From assembly GCA_023391415.1 (NCBI GenBank), contig JAEWAY010000013.1, positions 62,001 through 126,000 on the forward strand: DNA of 64,000 nucleotides, read 5' to 3'. How positions within the stretch are numbered: the first letter of the stretch is position 1; each line of letters opens with the position of its first letter. A program made the position numbers and the translations under genes. This stretch comes from Bacteroidota bacterium (lineage in GTDB: Bacteria; Bacteroidota; Bacteroidia; Cytophagales; Cytophagaceae). The notes beneath the pieces were generated by a model. That model saw only the letters and a program-made list of their open reading frames with translations. It was not told the origin of the DNA and did no database searches. Shown here in pieces: positions 18,502 to 27,483 of this stretch.

Positions 18502-19026
18502 ATGACCAGAGCAAACCAGATAATCACTTATAGCCTGTACTTTTTGTTATTCGCGGCTTTGCAGGTATTGCTCTTTCTACACCTATCCCTGTTCGACGGG
18601 CGGGCTTTGTGCTTTATCTACATCGCGTTTATTCTGATGCTTCCTTATCAGACTCCACCTGTTTTTTTGATTCTGATCGGATTGTTTACCGGCATTTTTG
18701 TAGACATATTCTATAATTCGCTAGGTATTCACGCGGCGGCTACGGTGCTGGTAGCCTATTTACGTCCTTACATTGTCAATATGCTTACTCCTCGCGGCGG
18801 TTATGACGATGGAGTTACCATATCCATTGGGTCGCTTGGATTACAGTGGTTTGTTTCCTACGCCGCTATTATTATCCTTATTCATCACGCCTTCTTGTTT
18901 TTCATCTGGTCGCTTGGATATAATTCGATTCTTTTGACCCTCGAAAAGATACTAGCGAGCGCTATATTCACGTTAGTGATGGTGATTCTTGTTCAATACC
19001 TAATTCAGTCTCCCAGGAAGAATTAA
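18502..19026 (+). CDS. mreD: Rod shape-determining protein MreD
   Basis: 174 aa, almost entirely hydrophobic with about five to six transmembrane helices, including FLILIGLFTGIFVDIFYNSLG, a typical MreD pattern. Sequence conservation in this family is low; the position between mreC and mrdA fixes the call. Its TAA overlaps the next ATG by one base. Confidence 0.88.
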   Translation: MTRANQIITYSLYFLLFAALQVLLFLHLSLFDGRALCFIYIAFILMLPYQTPPVFLILIGLFTGIFVDIFYNSLGIHAAATVLVAYLRPYIVNMLTPRGGYDDGVTISIGSLGLQWFVSYAAIIILIHHAFLFFIWSLGYNSILLTLEKILASAIFTLVMVILVQYLIQSPRKN

Positions 19027-20957
19027 TGTTTGGTAACCGTAAAAATATTATCCAGTTTGCGATCATTCTGGTAGGGCTGATTTATGTCATCAAGTTGTTT
19101 TCGCTGCAAATTCTGGATACATCCTATAAGTTCGCTTCTCAGGACAACGTTAAAAGACGGGTGATCGATTATCCCTACAGAGGGTTGATATCGGACAGGA
19201 ATGGAAAGTTATTGGTTTACAATACTCCGGTTTTTGACCTTATGGTAGTGCCTAGAGAACTGAGGGTCGCCGATACCCTGATGTTTTGCCAGCGTTTTGG
19301 TATCACCCGCGAAGAGTTTGATTTTAAAGTATTGGAAGCCAAAAAATTCTCCCGGGACAAGCCTTCCGCCTTTCTCAAGCAGTTATCGATGAAAGATTTT
19401 GCCAGAGTCCAGGATTTTTTAGTGGACTATAAAGGCTTTTATCCTCAGAAGCGGACAGTTCGTTCCTATTCAAGCAAGAGTCTCGCGAACGCGTTGGGGT
19501 ACATCGCTGAAATAAGTAAAAGGCAACTGGAAAATCAGAAGGAATCTTATTATCAGCAAGGTGATTATATTGGAATCAATGGATTGGAAGCGTTTTATGA
19601 GCAGTATCTCAGGGGAAAGCGGGGAGCCCGGTATGTGATGGTGAACGTCCGAGGTGTTGAGAAGGGGCCTTTTAATGAAGGAGAGCATGATACGCTGTCT
19701 ATTCCGGGGACCAATCTCGTTTCCACCATCGATATAGATCTTCAGGAATATGGAGAGAAGCTGATGGCGTATAAAGTAGGTACCGTGGTAGCCATTGAGC
19801 CCTCGACCGGCGAGATTCTGAGCTTTATATCCGCTCCTTCATATGATCCGAATATTCTGACAGGCAGAGATTTTGGGAAAAACTTTTTACAACTTCAAAG
19901 AGACTCACTTGTACCTTTATTCAATCGTCCTTTGATGGCGATGTATCCTCCCGGATCTATTTTTAAGATCGCCCAGGCTTTGATAGGAATGGATCAAGAG
20001 ATTATTACCGCGCACAGCCGGTTTCCATGCAATCGCGCTCTTGTCAATTGTCATCCGCATCCTTCACCTTTGGATGTCAGAGGTTCCGTTCAGCATTCCT
20101 GTAATCCATACTATTATATGGTGTTCAGGAATATGATAGAACGAGGGAAGGATCCCAATAAATTTAAGGATACTGAAATCGGGTACGACATCTGGTATGA
20201 TAAAATCAGAAAATTTGGATTTGGAGAGAAGCTTGGTGTTGACTTGCCAAATGAAAAGTCAGGCATTATACCAAGCAACAAGTATTATGACAGGGTGTAT
20301 GGCGATTTGCGCTGGAAGTTTTCGACGATCTACTCCTTGAGTATAGGGCAGGGGGAAATCGGTACGATCCCTATTCAAATGGCGAACCTGGCGGCGATCA
20401 TCGCCAACAGAGGACATTTCTATACTCCGCACCTGATTAAGTCTATAGGAGATGACGGACCATTGCCGCAATACAAGGTGAAACGTGAAGTGGGTATTGA
20501 TTCACGACATTATCAGCCAATTGTGGATGGGATGGAAGACGTGGTAAACGCTGGTACAGCCGCCAGGGCGAGGATTAAACATATCCAGATATGCGGGAAG
20601 ACCGGTACCGCCCAGAATCCTCATGGAGAGGACCATTCCGTCTTTATCGCTTTCGCTCCAAAAGACAATCCAAAGATCGCGATCGCGGTTTTTGTAGAGA
20701 ACGCGGGCTTTGGCGGTACATGGGCGGCGCCCATCGCCAGTCTTATGATTGAAAAATATCTTACGGATACCATCACCAGGCCTCATCTCGAAAAATATAT
20801 ACTTGATAAGCGCTTCTATGGACAGGAGGAAAATCTGGAAAAACCTCCTTTAAGATCAGCGGTTGTTAATCAGTTATCTTCCCCGCGGGCCGCGAAGGAG
20901 ATGAAACAGGGGCAGGCTATCAACGCGTACGCGGGTAGAAAGGAGGATTTGTTGTGA
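19026..20957 (+). CDS. mrdA: Penicillin-binding protein 2 (elongasome transpeptidase)
   Basis: 643 aa class B penicillin-binding protein. It has one N-terminal membrane anchor, a dimerisation domain and a transpeptidase domain. The active-site serine is in PPGSIFKIAQAL (near residue 310), the second motif is SCN (near 358) and the third is KTGTA (near 524). PBP2 cross-links peptidoglycan during elongation and works with the glycosyltransferase RodA, encoded next with a four-base overlap. The C-terminal tail after about residue 590 is basic and not part of the catalytic fold. Confidence 0.96.
   Translation: MFGNRKNIIQFAIILVGLIYVIKLFSLQILDTSYKFASQDNVKRRVIDYPYRGLISDRNGKLLVYNTPVFDLMVVPRELRVADTLMFCQRFGITREEFDFKVLEAKKFSRDKPSAFLKQLSMKDFARVQDFLVDYKGFYPQKRTVRSYSSKSLANALGYIAEISKRQLENQKESYYQQGDYIGINGLEAFYEQYLRGKRGARYVMVNVRGVEKGPFNEGEHDTLSIPGTNLVSTIDIDLQEYGEKLMAYKVGTVVAIEPSTGEILSFISAPSYDPNILTGRDFGKNFLQLQRDSLVPLFNRPLMAMYPPGSIFKIAQALIGMDQEIITAHSRFPCNRALVNCHPHPSPLDVRGSVQHSCNPYYYMVFRNMIERGKDPNKFKDTEIGYDIWYDKIRKFGFGEKLGVDLPNEKSGIIPSNKYYDRVYGDLRWKFSTIYSLSIGQGEIGTIPIQMANLAAIIANRGHFYTPHLIKSIGDDGPLPQYKVKREVGIDSRHYQPIVDGMEDVVNAGTAARARIKHIQICGKTGTAQNPHGEDHSVFIAFAPKDNPKIAIAVFVENAGFGGTWAAPIASLMIEKYLTDTITRPHLEKYILDKRFYGQEENLEKPPLRSAVVNQLSSPRAAKEMKQGQAINAYAGRKEDLL
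20941..20946 (+). promoter_or_regulatory. Consensus Shine-Dalgarno site for rodA
   Basis: AGGAGG lies seven bases before the GTG at 20954. Full Shine-Dalgarno sequences are uncommon in this window, and this one supports the GTG, which overlaps the mrdA TGA, as the rodA start. Confidence 0.7.
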
Positions 20958-22255
20958 GAAATGAAGGAAATTTAATCAAAAATATAGACTGGCTGACAGT
21001 CGGGTTCTACCTGTTGTTCGTGTTTTTTGGCTGGTTGAATATTTATGCCGCCGTGTTTGATCCTGAAGGGTACATCAGTCCTTTTTCCGGCGCTTCCAGA
21101 GCTGGTCAGCAACTTATGTGGATCGGACTTTCTTCCATAATCATTGTGATGATTATGGTGGTGGACTATAAATTCTACCATTCGTTCGCGTTTGTCATTT
21201 ATGGTCTGGTTATTTTTCTGTTATTAGCCACTTTTGTACTGGCTCCGGATATCAAAGGTTCCCGTTCCTGGCTTGTATTGGGACCTGTACGCCTTCAACC
21301 CGCTGAGTTTGCCAAATTCGCTACCGCGTTGGTATTGGCGAGATATCTGGGAGATATCAATGTAAGGTTTAGCCAACCGAAGACAAGGATGATCATAGGA
21401 GGGTTGATTGGCCTCCCCGCGGTTATTATCCTGGCTCAAAATGAAACCGGGACGATGTTGGTTCTCGCTTCATTTATCATTGTATTGTACCGGGAGGGCT
21501 TGTCCCCATATATATTGGTGTTTGGCTTGTTGGCCATCGCGTTGTTTGTGATGACGCTGATGATTGACAAATACTATCTGATGACGGGGCTTGGTATCAT
21601 CGCTTTATTGCTGCTTGTCGGTATATTGCTTGAATTGAGGAAAAAGAACGCCCGCAGGCGCTCCATATATCAAAAAGCGTTTGTAGTAGCCGGGATTTAC
21701 GCGCTTTCCGTAGGAATCATATTTAGTGTCAACTTTTTCATCAACGACGTGTTGCAGCCTCATCAGCAAAACAGGATCAAAGCGCTGATTGATCCGGAGA
21801 GTGATATTAAGGGTATCGGTTGGAACCTGTATCAATCTAAAGTGGCTATCGGTTCGGGTGAATTGACAGGAAAAGGCTTTTTGAGAGGTACGCAGACAAA
21901 GTTTGATTTTGTACCGGAGCAAAGTACCGACTTTATATTCTGTACTATCGGAGAAGAATATGGGTGGATAGGGAGCTCCGTTTTTATCGCTTGTTATGTT
22001 TTCTTTATTTGCCGTCTTTTACATCTTGCCGAAAGGCAAAAGGATCGTTTCTCAAGAATCTATGGATATTCGGTGGCCTCTATATTTTTCTTTCATTTTA
22101 TGGTCAATATCGGGATGACTATAGGTGTATTCCCTATTATAGGCATTCCCTTGCCCTTTATTAGCTATGGAGGTTCGTCTCTTTTGGGCTTTACGATTCT
22201 GTTGTTCGTTTTTCTGAAGCTCGACGCGCATCGCAAACAGCAGTTATGGCATTAG
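20954..22255 (+). CDS. rodA: Peptidoglycan glycosyltransferase RodA
   Basis: 433 aa SEDS-family membrane protein with about ten transmembrane helices. Recognisable motifs are GSRSWLVLGPVRLQPAEFAK, QNETGTMLVLA, FVPEQSTDFIFCTIGEEYG and PLPFISYGGSSLLG. RodA polymerises glycan strands from lipid II in the elongasome with PBP2. The start is GTG 20954, supported by a perfect AGGAGG and the four-base overlap with mrdA. Confidence 0.95.
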   Translation: MRNEGNLIKNIDWLTVGFYLLFVFFGWLNIYAAVFDPEGYISPFSGASRAGQQLMWIGLSSIIIVMIMVVDYKFYHSFAFVIYGLVIFLLLATFVLAPDIKGSRSWLVLGPVRLQPAEFAKFATALVLARYLGDINVRFSQPKTRMIIGGLIGLPAVIILAQNETGTMLVLASFIIVLYREGLSPYILVFGLLAIALFVMTLMIDKYYLMTGLGIIALLLLVGILLELRKKNARRRSIYQKAFVVAGIYALSVGIIFSVNFFINDVLQPHQQNRIKALIDPESDIKGIGWNLYQSKVAIGSGELTGKGFLRGTQTKFDFVPEQSTDFIFCTIGEEYGWIGSSVFIACYVFFICRLLHLAERQKDRFSRIYGYSVASIFFFHFMVNIGMTIGVFPIIGIPLPFISYGGSSLLGFTILLFVFLKLDAHRKQQLWH

Positions 22256-22350
22256 ACCCGGCTCCTTTTCTATTTCCATAAATAAGTAAAGAAATATCTT
22301 GAGGAATCCTGGATTAGTAGAGCGCTCTTCCCTCAGAGGACGCGGTGTTT

Positions 22351-23463
22351 TTATAACTCAGCGTTGTTTCTTTGGTGATTAAAACTACCAAAGCGTCTTT
22401 CAATAAGAGATATGAACTCCTGAAGATGGATATTGCTGATATTCCAGTTGTATTTACTCCAGCATTCATTCCGCAAAAACTCCATCGCCTTTTCCAGAGT
22501 ACCCGCCTTTTCGATCTCAGCCAGAGCTATAGCATACGCGGCGACATCATCCTGAAACAATTCCTTGATGTAGACAAATTTTTCACCCAAGCCAATAGCG
22601 GTCCGCAAATCGTCTATTTTCACCAATGGAGTATAAGCTGTATTATCGGATGTTTTCAGATGATCGTTGAGTGTTAACTCTTCTTTGCAAAACCGATCAT
22701 TGAGGGATGAGGGGAAGGGAGGCGTTATTCTTTCGTCGGACACCCTATTATCTTGTCGTTGTTCAGTAGGAGACGTGTTGTTTAGCGATGGAGAACGCTT
22801 TTGCTCTTCCTGGATAGCTTTGATCTCGGTTGGAGTATTTTCCACTTCGATTCTGGGTTGGAGTAGAATGTCGTCAAGTTCAATTTTTAGTAATTCATTG
22901 AGACTCGGTAAAATATCCGTCTGTTCAGGGATCAGGTCTAATGTCTGGACATAATCTGATAAGTCTTGCCAGGAAAGGCCGGGTGTACTTTTGATATATG
23001 AACCAATCGCGTCGTAATACGGGGTGTTGACGCGAATGAATTTCTTGTTTTTATCAAAATGGGCGAAAAATAAATCCTTTCGAAAGGAGACTTCCCGATT
23101 GAAGTATTCTTTGGGAGCCATAGACAGATAAAGAGTGTCTTCGATCGCTTTTGTCAGAAGTGGTCTGAAAAACTCCTTTGATATAAGAATATGGTTTGAT
23201 AGAGTATTGAGAAAGGATTGCAGCGCGTTTCTTACCTCTTCATTGTCATAATTGAAATAGGGGCTTTTTAGCCGGGAGGTTTCTTCCTGCCATTTTTCAA
23301 ATAGATTTTTGAAAATGAAAAGATTGATTTGGGTGATTGGAGTGAGTTGTTTTATCTCCGCTCCGCTAATAGCCGATGTGGTAGAAAAAAGCTCATTAAT
23401 AAGCTTTTCCGACAGCGCCAGGCTATAAGACGATATTTTTCTAGTATCAACGAAAGAATTCAT
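22351..23463 (-). CDS. Conserved hypothetical protein
   Basis: 370 aa, no signal peptide, no membrane segment. The N-terminal 200 residues are helix-rich and polar. A low-complexity linker rich in Pro, Ser, Thr and Gln follows (about residues 205-260). The last 100 residues form a compact domain (KIDDLRTAIGLGEKFVYIKE, LFQDDVAAYAIALAEIEKAG, ECWSKYNWNISN) that resembles a C-terminal domain I recognise from unannotated Bacteroidota proteins. I know no function for it. It is convergent with rodA and divergent from porZ. Confidence 0.8.
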   Translation of the reverse strand: MNSFVDTRKISSYSLALSEKLINELFSTTSAISGAEIKQLTPITQINLFIFKNLFEKWQEETSRLKSPYFNYDNEEVRNALQSFLNTLSNHILISKEFFRPLLTKAIEDTLYLSMAPKEYFNREVSFRKDLFFAHFDKNKKFIRVNTPYYDAIGSYIKSTPGLSWQDLSDYVQTLDLIPEQTDILPSLNELLKIELDDILLQPRIEVENTPTEIKAIQEEQKRSPSLNNTSPTEQRQDNRVSDERITPPFPSSLNDRFCKEELTLNDHLKTSDNTAYTPLVKIDDLRTAIGLGEKFVYIKELFQDDVAAYAIALAEIEKAGTLEKAMEFLRNECWSKYNWNISNIHLQEFISLIERRFGSFNHQRNNAEL

Positions 23464-23529
23464 AAACCATAAACGTTTTATGCAGGAGCTAAATATATAA
23501 AATCAACTCATAACTGCCATATTTCTGAT

Positions 23530-23537
23530 TATATTTG
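23530..23537 (+). promoter_or_regulatory. Bacteroidota-type -7 element directly before porZ
   Basis: TATATTTG ends eight bases before the porZ ATG, which would leave a leader of only a few bases. There is no clear -33 TTTG. On the other strand TAGGTTTG (23546 to 23539) could serve the divergent hypothetical gene. Confidence 0.45.
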
Positions 23538-23545
23538 CCAAACCT

Positions 23546-25825
23546 ATGCGTTTTTTTATTTATTTTTTTTCGCTGATTGTAGTACAAAGTCTGTATGGTC
23601 AGTCTGGAACGTTTATCGGCTCTTGGCGACAGCATCCCTCGCCGGATGGATTTGAAGCCGTATGTAACGCGGGTAATTATATTTACGCTGGTTCCGCTGA
23701 GACGCTTGTGAGATATTCCCTGGAGGACAATGAAGTAAGAACTCTGTCTAAAAATGAGGGATTAAGCGATGTCGGGATTAGTTGCCTTGGATATAGTCGA
23801 GAGCTTGACATAATGGTTATCGGGTACTCCAATGGCAATATCGACCTGATAAAAAATAACCATCTGATGAATATTGGCGATATCAAACGCTCAAACGCCG
23901 TATTGGGATCCAAGCGTCTCAACCATGTCGCCGTAAGGGATGGTATAGCGTATATTTCCACGGATTTTGGCCTTGTTTTGGTCGATCTGCTTAAAAATGA
24001 AATCAGGGACGCCGCGATTAATATAAGCCAAACCGCGGGGCAATTGCAGGTCAACTCTTCTTGTATCTATAACGACTCGATATATATCGCTACGGCCAAT
24101 GGCGTTTTTGTCGCCAGTCTTGATGTAAATTTGCTGGATTATAATTCGTGGCGTTTGTACACAGTCGCTTCTGGTCTTCCGGCTGGGGTCGGATATAATA
24201 GTGTTTTGAATTATAAAGGGAATTTATTCGCGTTGTGCAATCGTACTTATGGTTCAACTAGAGAACTGGGAAGTCTTTATAAGTTATCTGATGGGCGTTG
24301 GACGGAAGAAATGTCGTTAACCAGAAAGGTGACCAGAATGTATGATGTGGGAGATCGGATGCTGATTGGCGGAGAGGGTATATTCTATGAGTATGATGGC
24401 CTGATGGTTGATAGTGTTTTTGTGCCGGGTACAATTAACGAGGTTGTGGAATCGCGGGGTATTCTTTTCTTAGCGTCTGGTGGAGGGCTGTTGCGTTTTG
24501 AACATCAGCACCATTATTATTTTATTGGTTTAAGCTCCATGAGCTCTTCCAACGCCTTCCGCGTTATCAATGCCAATGGGACTATTTTCAATCTTTATGG
24601 AGGATACAACGCCAATACTACTAATAAATTCAGACAGCATGGTATGGATATATGGCATAACGGCTCCTGGGTCAACTATTCGTCTTTTGCCGGTAATTTT
24701 CCCAAAGAAATATTTGATCTTGTGGATGTCGCGTATTCACATGTGTCAGACGCTTTTTATATAGCTTCATATGGAAGTGGCGTCCTTGTCTTTAAAGATC
24801 AAAAAGTGATTCAGCGATATGATGATCAGAATAGTCCGTTATTTAATATGATTCCGGGGCAAAATTATATTCGAGCGATGGAAATTGAAGCTGATCCGGC
24901 CGGGAATATCTGGATCGCCAACGCCACGTTCAATGAATCTGTGAGTATTCTGCACAAATTGAGCCCTGATGGGAACTGGACTTCTTTTAAGCCGGAATTG
25001 GGACTGAATAGCACTGTAGATTTATATGATCTTCGGATTGATCATAAGAACAATCTTTGGTTTACCATTAGAGGACGTTCAGGGGTATATGTCTATAATC
25101 CGGAGAAGTCGGGAAGAAAATGGAGGAACTTAAGCGCGAATCCAGGCTCAGGCAATCTTCCCAACGCGAATGTATTGTCTATAGAAGTTGATTTGAACGG
25201 AGACGTATGGTTTGGAACCAATATGGGAATAGGGATCTTTAAGGCGAGTGGAGATCCTTTTCAGGACGACGCGATGATTCCCTACTTTGATGGATTACCC
25301 TTGTTGATGGATAAATCGATCAATGATATTGATGTGGATGGAGCCAACAGGAAATGGGTCGCCACCAACGATGGCGCGTGGTTGTTTAATGAGGACGCCT
25401 CGGAAGCGCTTGAATATTTTTCAGCGGGCAATAGCCCGTTGGCGGATAGCGATATAAAGGACGTCGAAGTTGGCGGAAACACAGGAGATGTGTTTTTTCT
25501 GACAAATTATGGATTATACTCCTATCGGAGTACCGCCACGGAAGCGACGGAGCAAGGAGAGAATAAGGCTCGGGTTTTTCCAAATCCTGTAAGGTCTGGT
25601 TATAGTGGCCCGATTGGGATATCAGGTCTTGCCAGGAACGCTTCTGTAAAAATTACGGACATCTATGGCAATATGGTATACGAGACAATCGCGACTGGCG
25701 GTACCGCTGTCTGGGATGGGAATAACTATAATGGAACAAGAGCCCGAAGTGGAGTGTATCTCGTCTTTTCGGCGACGATATACGGAGACAAAGGTAATGT
25801 CGCGAAAATAGTTTTGACTGAATGA
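23546..25825 (+). CDS. porZ: PorZ-like beta-propeller protein of the type IX secretion system
   Basis: 759 aa with a signal peptide (FFIYFFSLIVVQSLYGQ). It holds two beta-propeller regions with repeats of the ligand-sensing propeller type (IYAGSAETLVRYS, NLWFTIRGRSGVYVY, DVWFGTNMGIGIF, KWVATNDGAWLF). The C-terminal 80 residues form a type IX sorting domain (VFPNPVRSGYSGP, VKITDIYGNMVYE, SGVYLVF, KIVLTE). In Porphyromonas, PorZ is a surface partner of the PorU sortase in the attachment complex. The order and the adjoining recO gene fit what I recall of PorZ loci in this phylum. A propeller protein of other function is less likely. Confidence 0.82.
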   Translation: MRFFIYFFSLIVVQSLYGQSGTFIGSWRQHPSPDGFEAVCNAGNYIYAGSAETLVRYSLEDNEVRTLSKNEGLSDVGISCLGYSRELDIMVIGYSNGNIDLIKNNHLMNIGDIKRSNAVLGSKRLNHVAVRDGIAYISTDFGLVLVDLLKNEIRDAAINISQTAGQLQVNSSCIYNDSIYIATANGVFVASLDVNLLDYNSWRLYTVASGLPAGVGYNSVLNYKGNLFALCNRTYGSTRELGSLYKLSDGRWTEEMSLTRKVTRMYDVGDRMLIGGEGIFYEYDGLMVDSVFVPGTINEVVESRGILFLASGGGLLRFEHQHHYYFIGLSSMSSSNAFRVINANGTIFNLYGGYNANTTNKFRQHGMDIWHNGSWVNYSSFAGNFPKEIFDLVDVAYSHVSDAFYIASYGSGVLVFKDQKVIQRYDDQNSPLFNMIPGQNYIRAMEIEADPAGNIWIANATFNESVSILHKLSPDGNWTSFKPELGLNSTVDLYDLRIDHKNNLWFTIRGRSGVYVYNPEKSGRKWRNLSANPGSGNLPNANVLSIEVDLNGDVWFGTNMGIGIFKASGDPFQDDAMIPYFDGLPLLMDKSINDIDVDGANRKWVATNDGAWLFNEDASEALEYFSAGNSPLADSDIKDVEVGGNTGDVFFLTNYGLYSYRSTATEATEQGENKARVFPNPVRSGYSGPIGISGLARNASVKITDIYGNMVYETIATGGTAVWDGNNYNGTRARSGVYLVFSATIYGDKGNVAKIVLTE

Positions 25826-25832
25826 ACAGGCC

Positions 25833-26492
25833 ATGCTGGTAAAATCCAGAGGTATCGTCTTAAATTACATAAAATTCAAGGAAACCTCCATAATCGTCCG
25901 GATCTATACGGAGGACTATGGAATCCAGGCCATGCTGATCAGCGGAATAAGGAGTAAAAAAAATACGACATCAGTGGCCTTATTTCAGCCGATGTCATTT
26001 CTTGATATTGTTTTTTTCTTCAAGGAGGATAAGTCGATACGTCGTATCAAGGAAGTGAAGTGCTCCGTGCCTTTTCAATCCGTTCCTTTTGATGTAAGAA
26101 AATCCTGCATGGCTCTTTTTATAAGCGAAGTCCTTACCAAAGTGTTGAAAGAGGAAGCTTCTGACAAGTCCATGTTTACTTTTATTTCAAGCTGTATCAT
26201 ATATATGGATCAGGAAGAATACAGGCCTGACTTTCATATCTGGTTTCTTCTTCATCTCTCATACCATCTGGGCTTCGGGCCGGAAAGCGCTTCCGATCTG
26301 GTGCATGAATCAAATGATTGCCACGGTCCTCTTGATCTTCTGATAAAATCGGAACCCGATATGGTTGTATTCGCTTCCAATACCCGGCGAAAAAGAGCTC
26401 TTGAATATATCCTTGGTTTTTATGGAAAACATATGGGTAGCTTTGGGGAGTTGAAATCTCTAAAGGTGCTTGACGAGCTTTTTTCGGGGTAA
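25833..26492 (+). CDS. recO: DNA repair protein RecO
   Basis: 219 aa. The N-terminal OB-fold reads GIVLNYIKFKETSIIVRIYT followed by GIRSKKN; a helical C-terminal domain follows. RecO with RecR loads RecA onto single-stranded DNA in the RecF pathway. The zinc-binding cysteines of longer RecO proteins are not evident. It starts seven bases after porZ and its stop codon lies in the left arm of a hairpin. Confidence 0.88.
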   Translation: MLVKSRGIVLNYIKFKETSIIVRIYTEDYGIQAMLISGIRSKKNTTSVALFQPMSFLDIVFFFKEDKSIRRIKEVKCSVPFQSVPFDVRKSCMALFISEVLTKVLKEEASDKSMFTFISSCIIYMDQEEYRPDFHIWFLLHLSYHLGFGPESASDLVHESNDCHGPLDLLIKSEPDMVVFASNTRRKRALEYILGFYGKHMGSFGELKSLKVLDELFSG

Positions 26493-26518
26493 CCTGTACA
26501 CGTAGATTACCCCGAAAA
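26481..26518. terminator. Hairpin between convergent recO and lipoprotein genes
   Basis: A perfect 12-bp stem, TTTTCGGGGTAA at 26481-26492 and TTACCCCGAAAA at 26507-26518, with a 14-base loop. The left arm includes the recO stop codon. Neither side has a clear T tract after the stem, so termination is inferred from position and stability. Confidence 0.55.
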
Positions 26519-26527
26519 TGAGTTAGG

Positions 26528-27373
26528 TCAGGAAGCTGAAGCTTTATGGGATACCGTAATGGTTCTTGTAACCGGATTAAAGGGACTTTCTATCGGCTTG
26601 TTGTCTTTATCGACCAATTCGAGCTTGATGCTGTGTTCCCCGTCGTCCAGACCTTCGATCAGATAAGGTGCCCATTGCTCTAGGGTAAACTCCGTTCCAT
26701 CTATTGTCGCTATTACTTTATTGCCATCGGATGACAAGTCTCCGTTGACCAGATAAAAATCCAAAACAATTTTTTCGGCGCCGTCGCCAGTATATTCACC
26801 TTTGGGGCGACTATAGAACATATGTGGGGCGTCGAGATCGGTTTTGTCCAGATCGTTGGATTTTCCGATGTTTATTTTGCGCAAGACATACGCGTCGGGC
26901 TGCTTGATACCGATATGATACGAACGGGAAAGAAACGACAATACGATATAGGAGCCTTCGGTGAGATCTTGAGTATGTTCAGGTTTATAAAGTGGTACAT
27001 AGGGCTCATTGTTGAGAATAAAGTGGATATGCTGACCTTCTTCCGAATTGGAGCAGTTGCCACAGGAGCCGGTATCCGTCTGTTTGCCCAGCTCAAAGTT
27101 TACTACATCATATACGAAATAGGTTTTTCCCGCTTTTAGCTTTTTGTTAGGTTCCGGAGAGCTCATGGTAAGTTTAGCGTCCGGAAAGTCAGGCAACGCG
27201 GATAGCAGAGAAAGTCTGATACCATTTTTTTCAACGGAATTTGACGAGTCCGTAATAAGTATACCGGCTTTTTCGTCCTGATTGTCGGAAGTCGTTGTTT
27301 CCTTTTTCTGTTCAGAGTCGCAGGAGTATAATATTCCGGCGGCGATAATGGATAAAAATAATGCGCGTTTCAT
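26528..27373 (-). CDS. Lipoprotein, conserved, function unknown
   Basis: About 281 aa from ATG 27373 (a TTG at 27379 is in frame). The signal peptide ends in the lipobox LYSC, so the mature protein is lipid-anchored. After a charged linker comes a beta-rich region with GKTYFVYDVVNFELG, GQHIHFILNNEPYVPLY and YIVLSFLSRSYHIGIKQPDA, a pattern I associate with unannotated Bacteroidota lipoproteins. A CGNC motif (TGSCGNCSN) and the HIH motif might bind a metal; that is a guess. A C-terminal beta-sandwich-like region follows (EHSIKLELVDKDNKPI). Divergent from chrA. Confidence 0.75.
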   Translation of the reverse strand: MKRALFLSIIAAGILYSCDSEQKKETTTSDNQDEKAGILITDSSNSVEKNGIRLSLLSALPDFPDAKLTMSSPEPNKKLKAGKTYFVYDVVNFELGKQTDTGSCGNCSNSEEGQHIHFILNNEPYVPLYKPEHTQDLTEGSYIVLSFLSRSYHIGIKQPDAYVLRKINIGKSNDLDKTDLDAPHMFYSRPKGEYTGDGAEKIVLDFYLVNGDLSSDGNKVIATIDGTEFTLEQWAPYLIEGLDDGEHSIKLELVDKDNKPIESPFNPVTRTITVSHKASAS

Positions 27374-27425
27374 TTTCAAATGCTTATGTTGTGAGACTTA
27401 TTTAAACACGAGTAATATAATAGTG

Positions 27426-27455
27426 TTTGAAAATTTTCTAAATTTACTCAATTTG
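27426..27455 (+). promoter_or_regulatory. Putative promoter of chrA
   Basis: TTTG at 27426-27429, an 18-base spacer, then TCAATTTG at 27448-27455, one mismatch from TAnnTTTG. The spacing equals that of the tRNA-Arg promoter. The start codon is 28 bases downstream. Confidence 0.45.
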
Positions 27456-27483
27456 GAATAGGCCAACAGGTCTTTTAGTTATT

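Noticed and set aside
22319..22328. Ten-base palindrome AGAGCGCTCT after rodA
   Set aside because: No loop and no T tract; not a terminator, and short enough to be chance.
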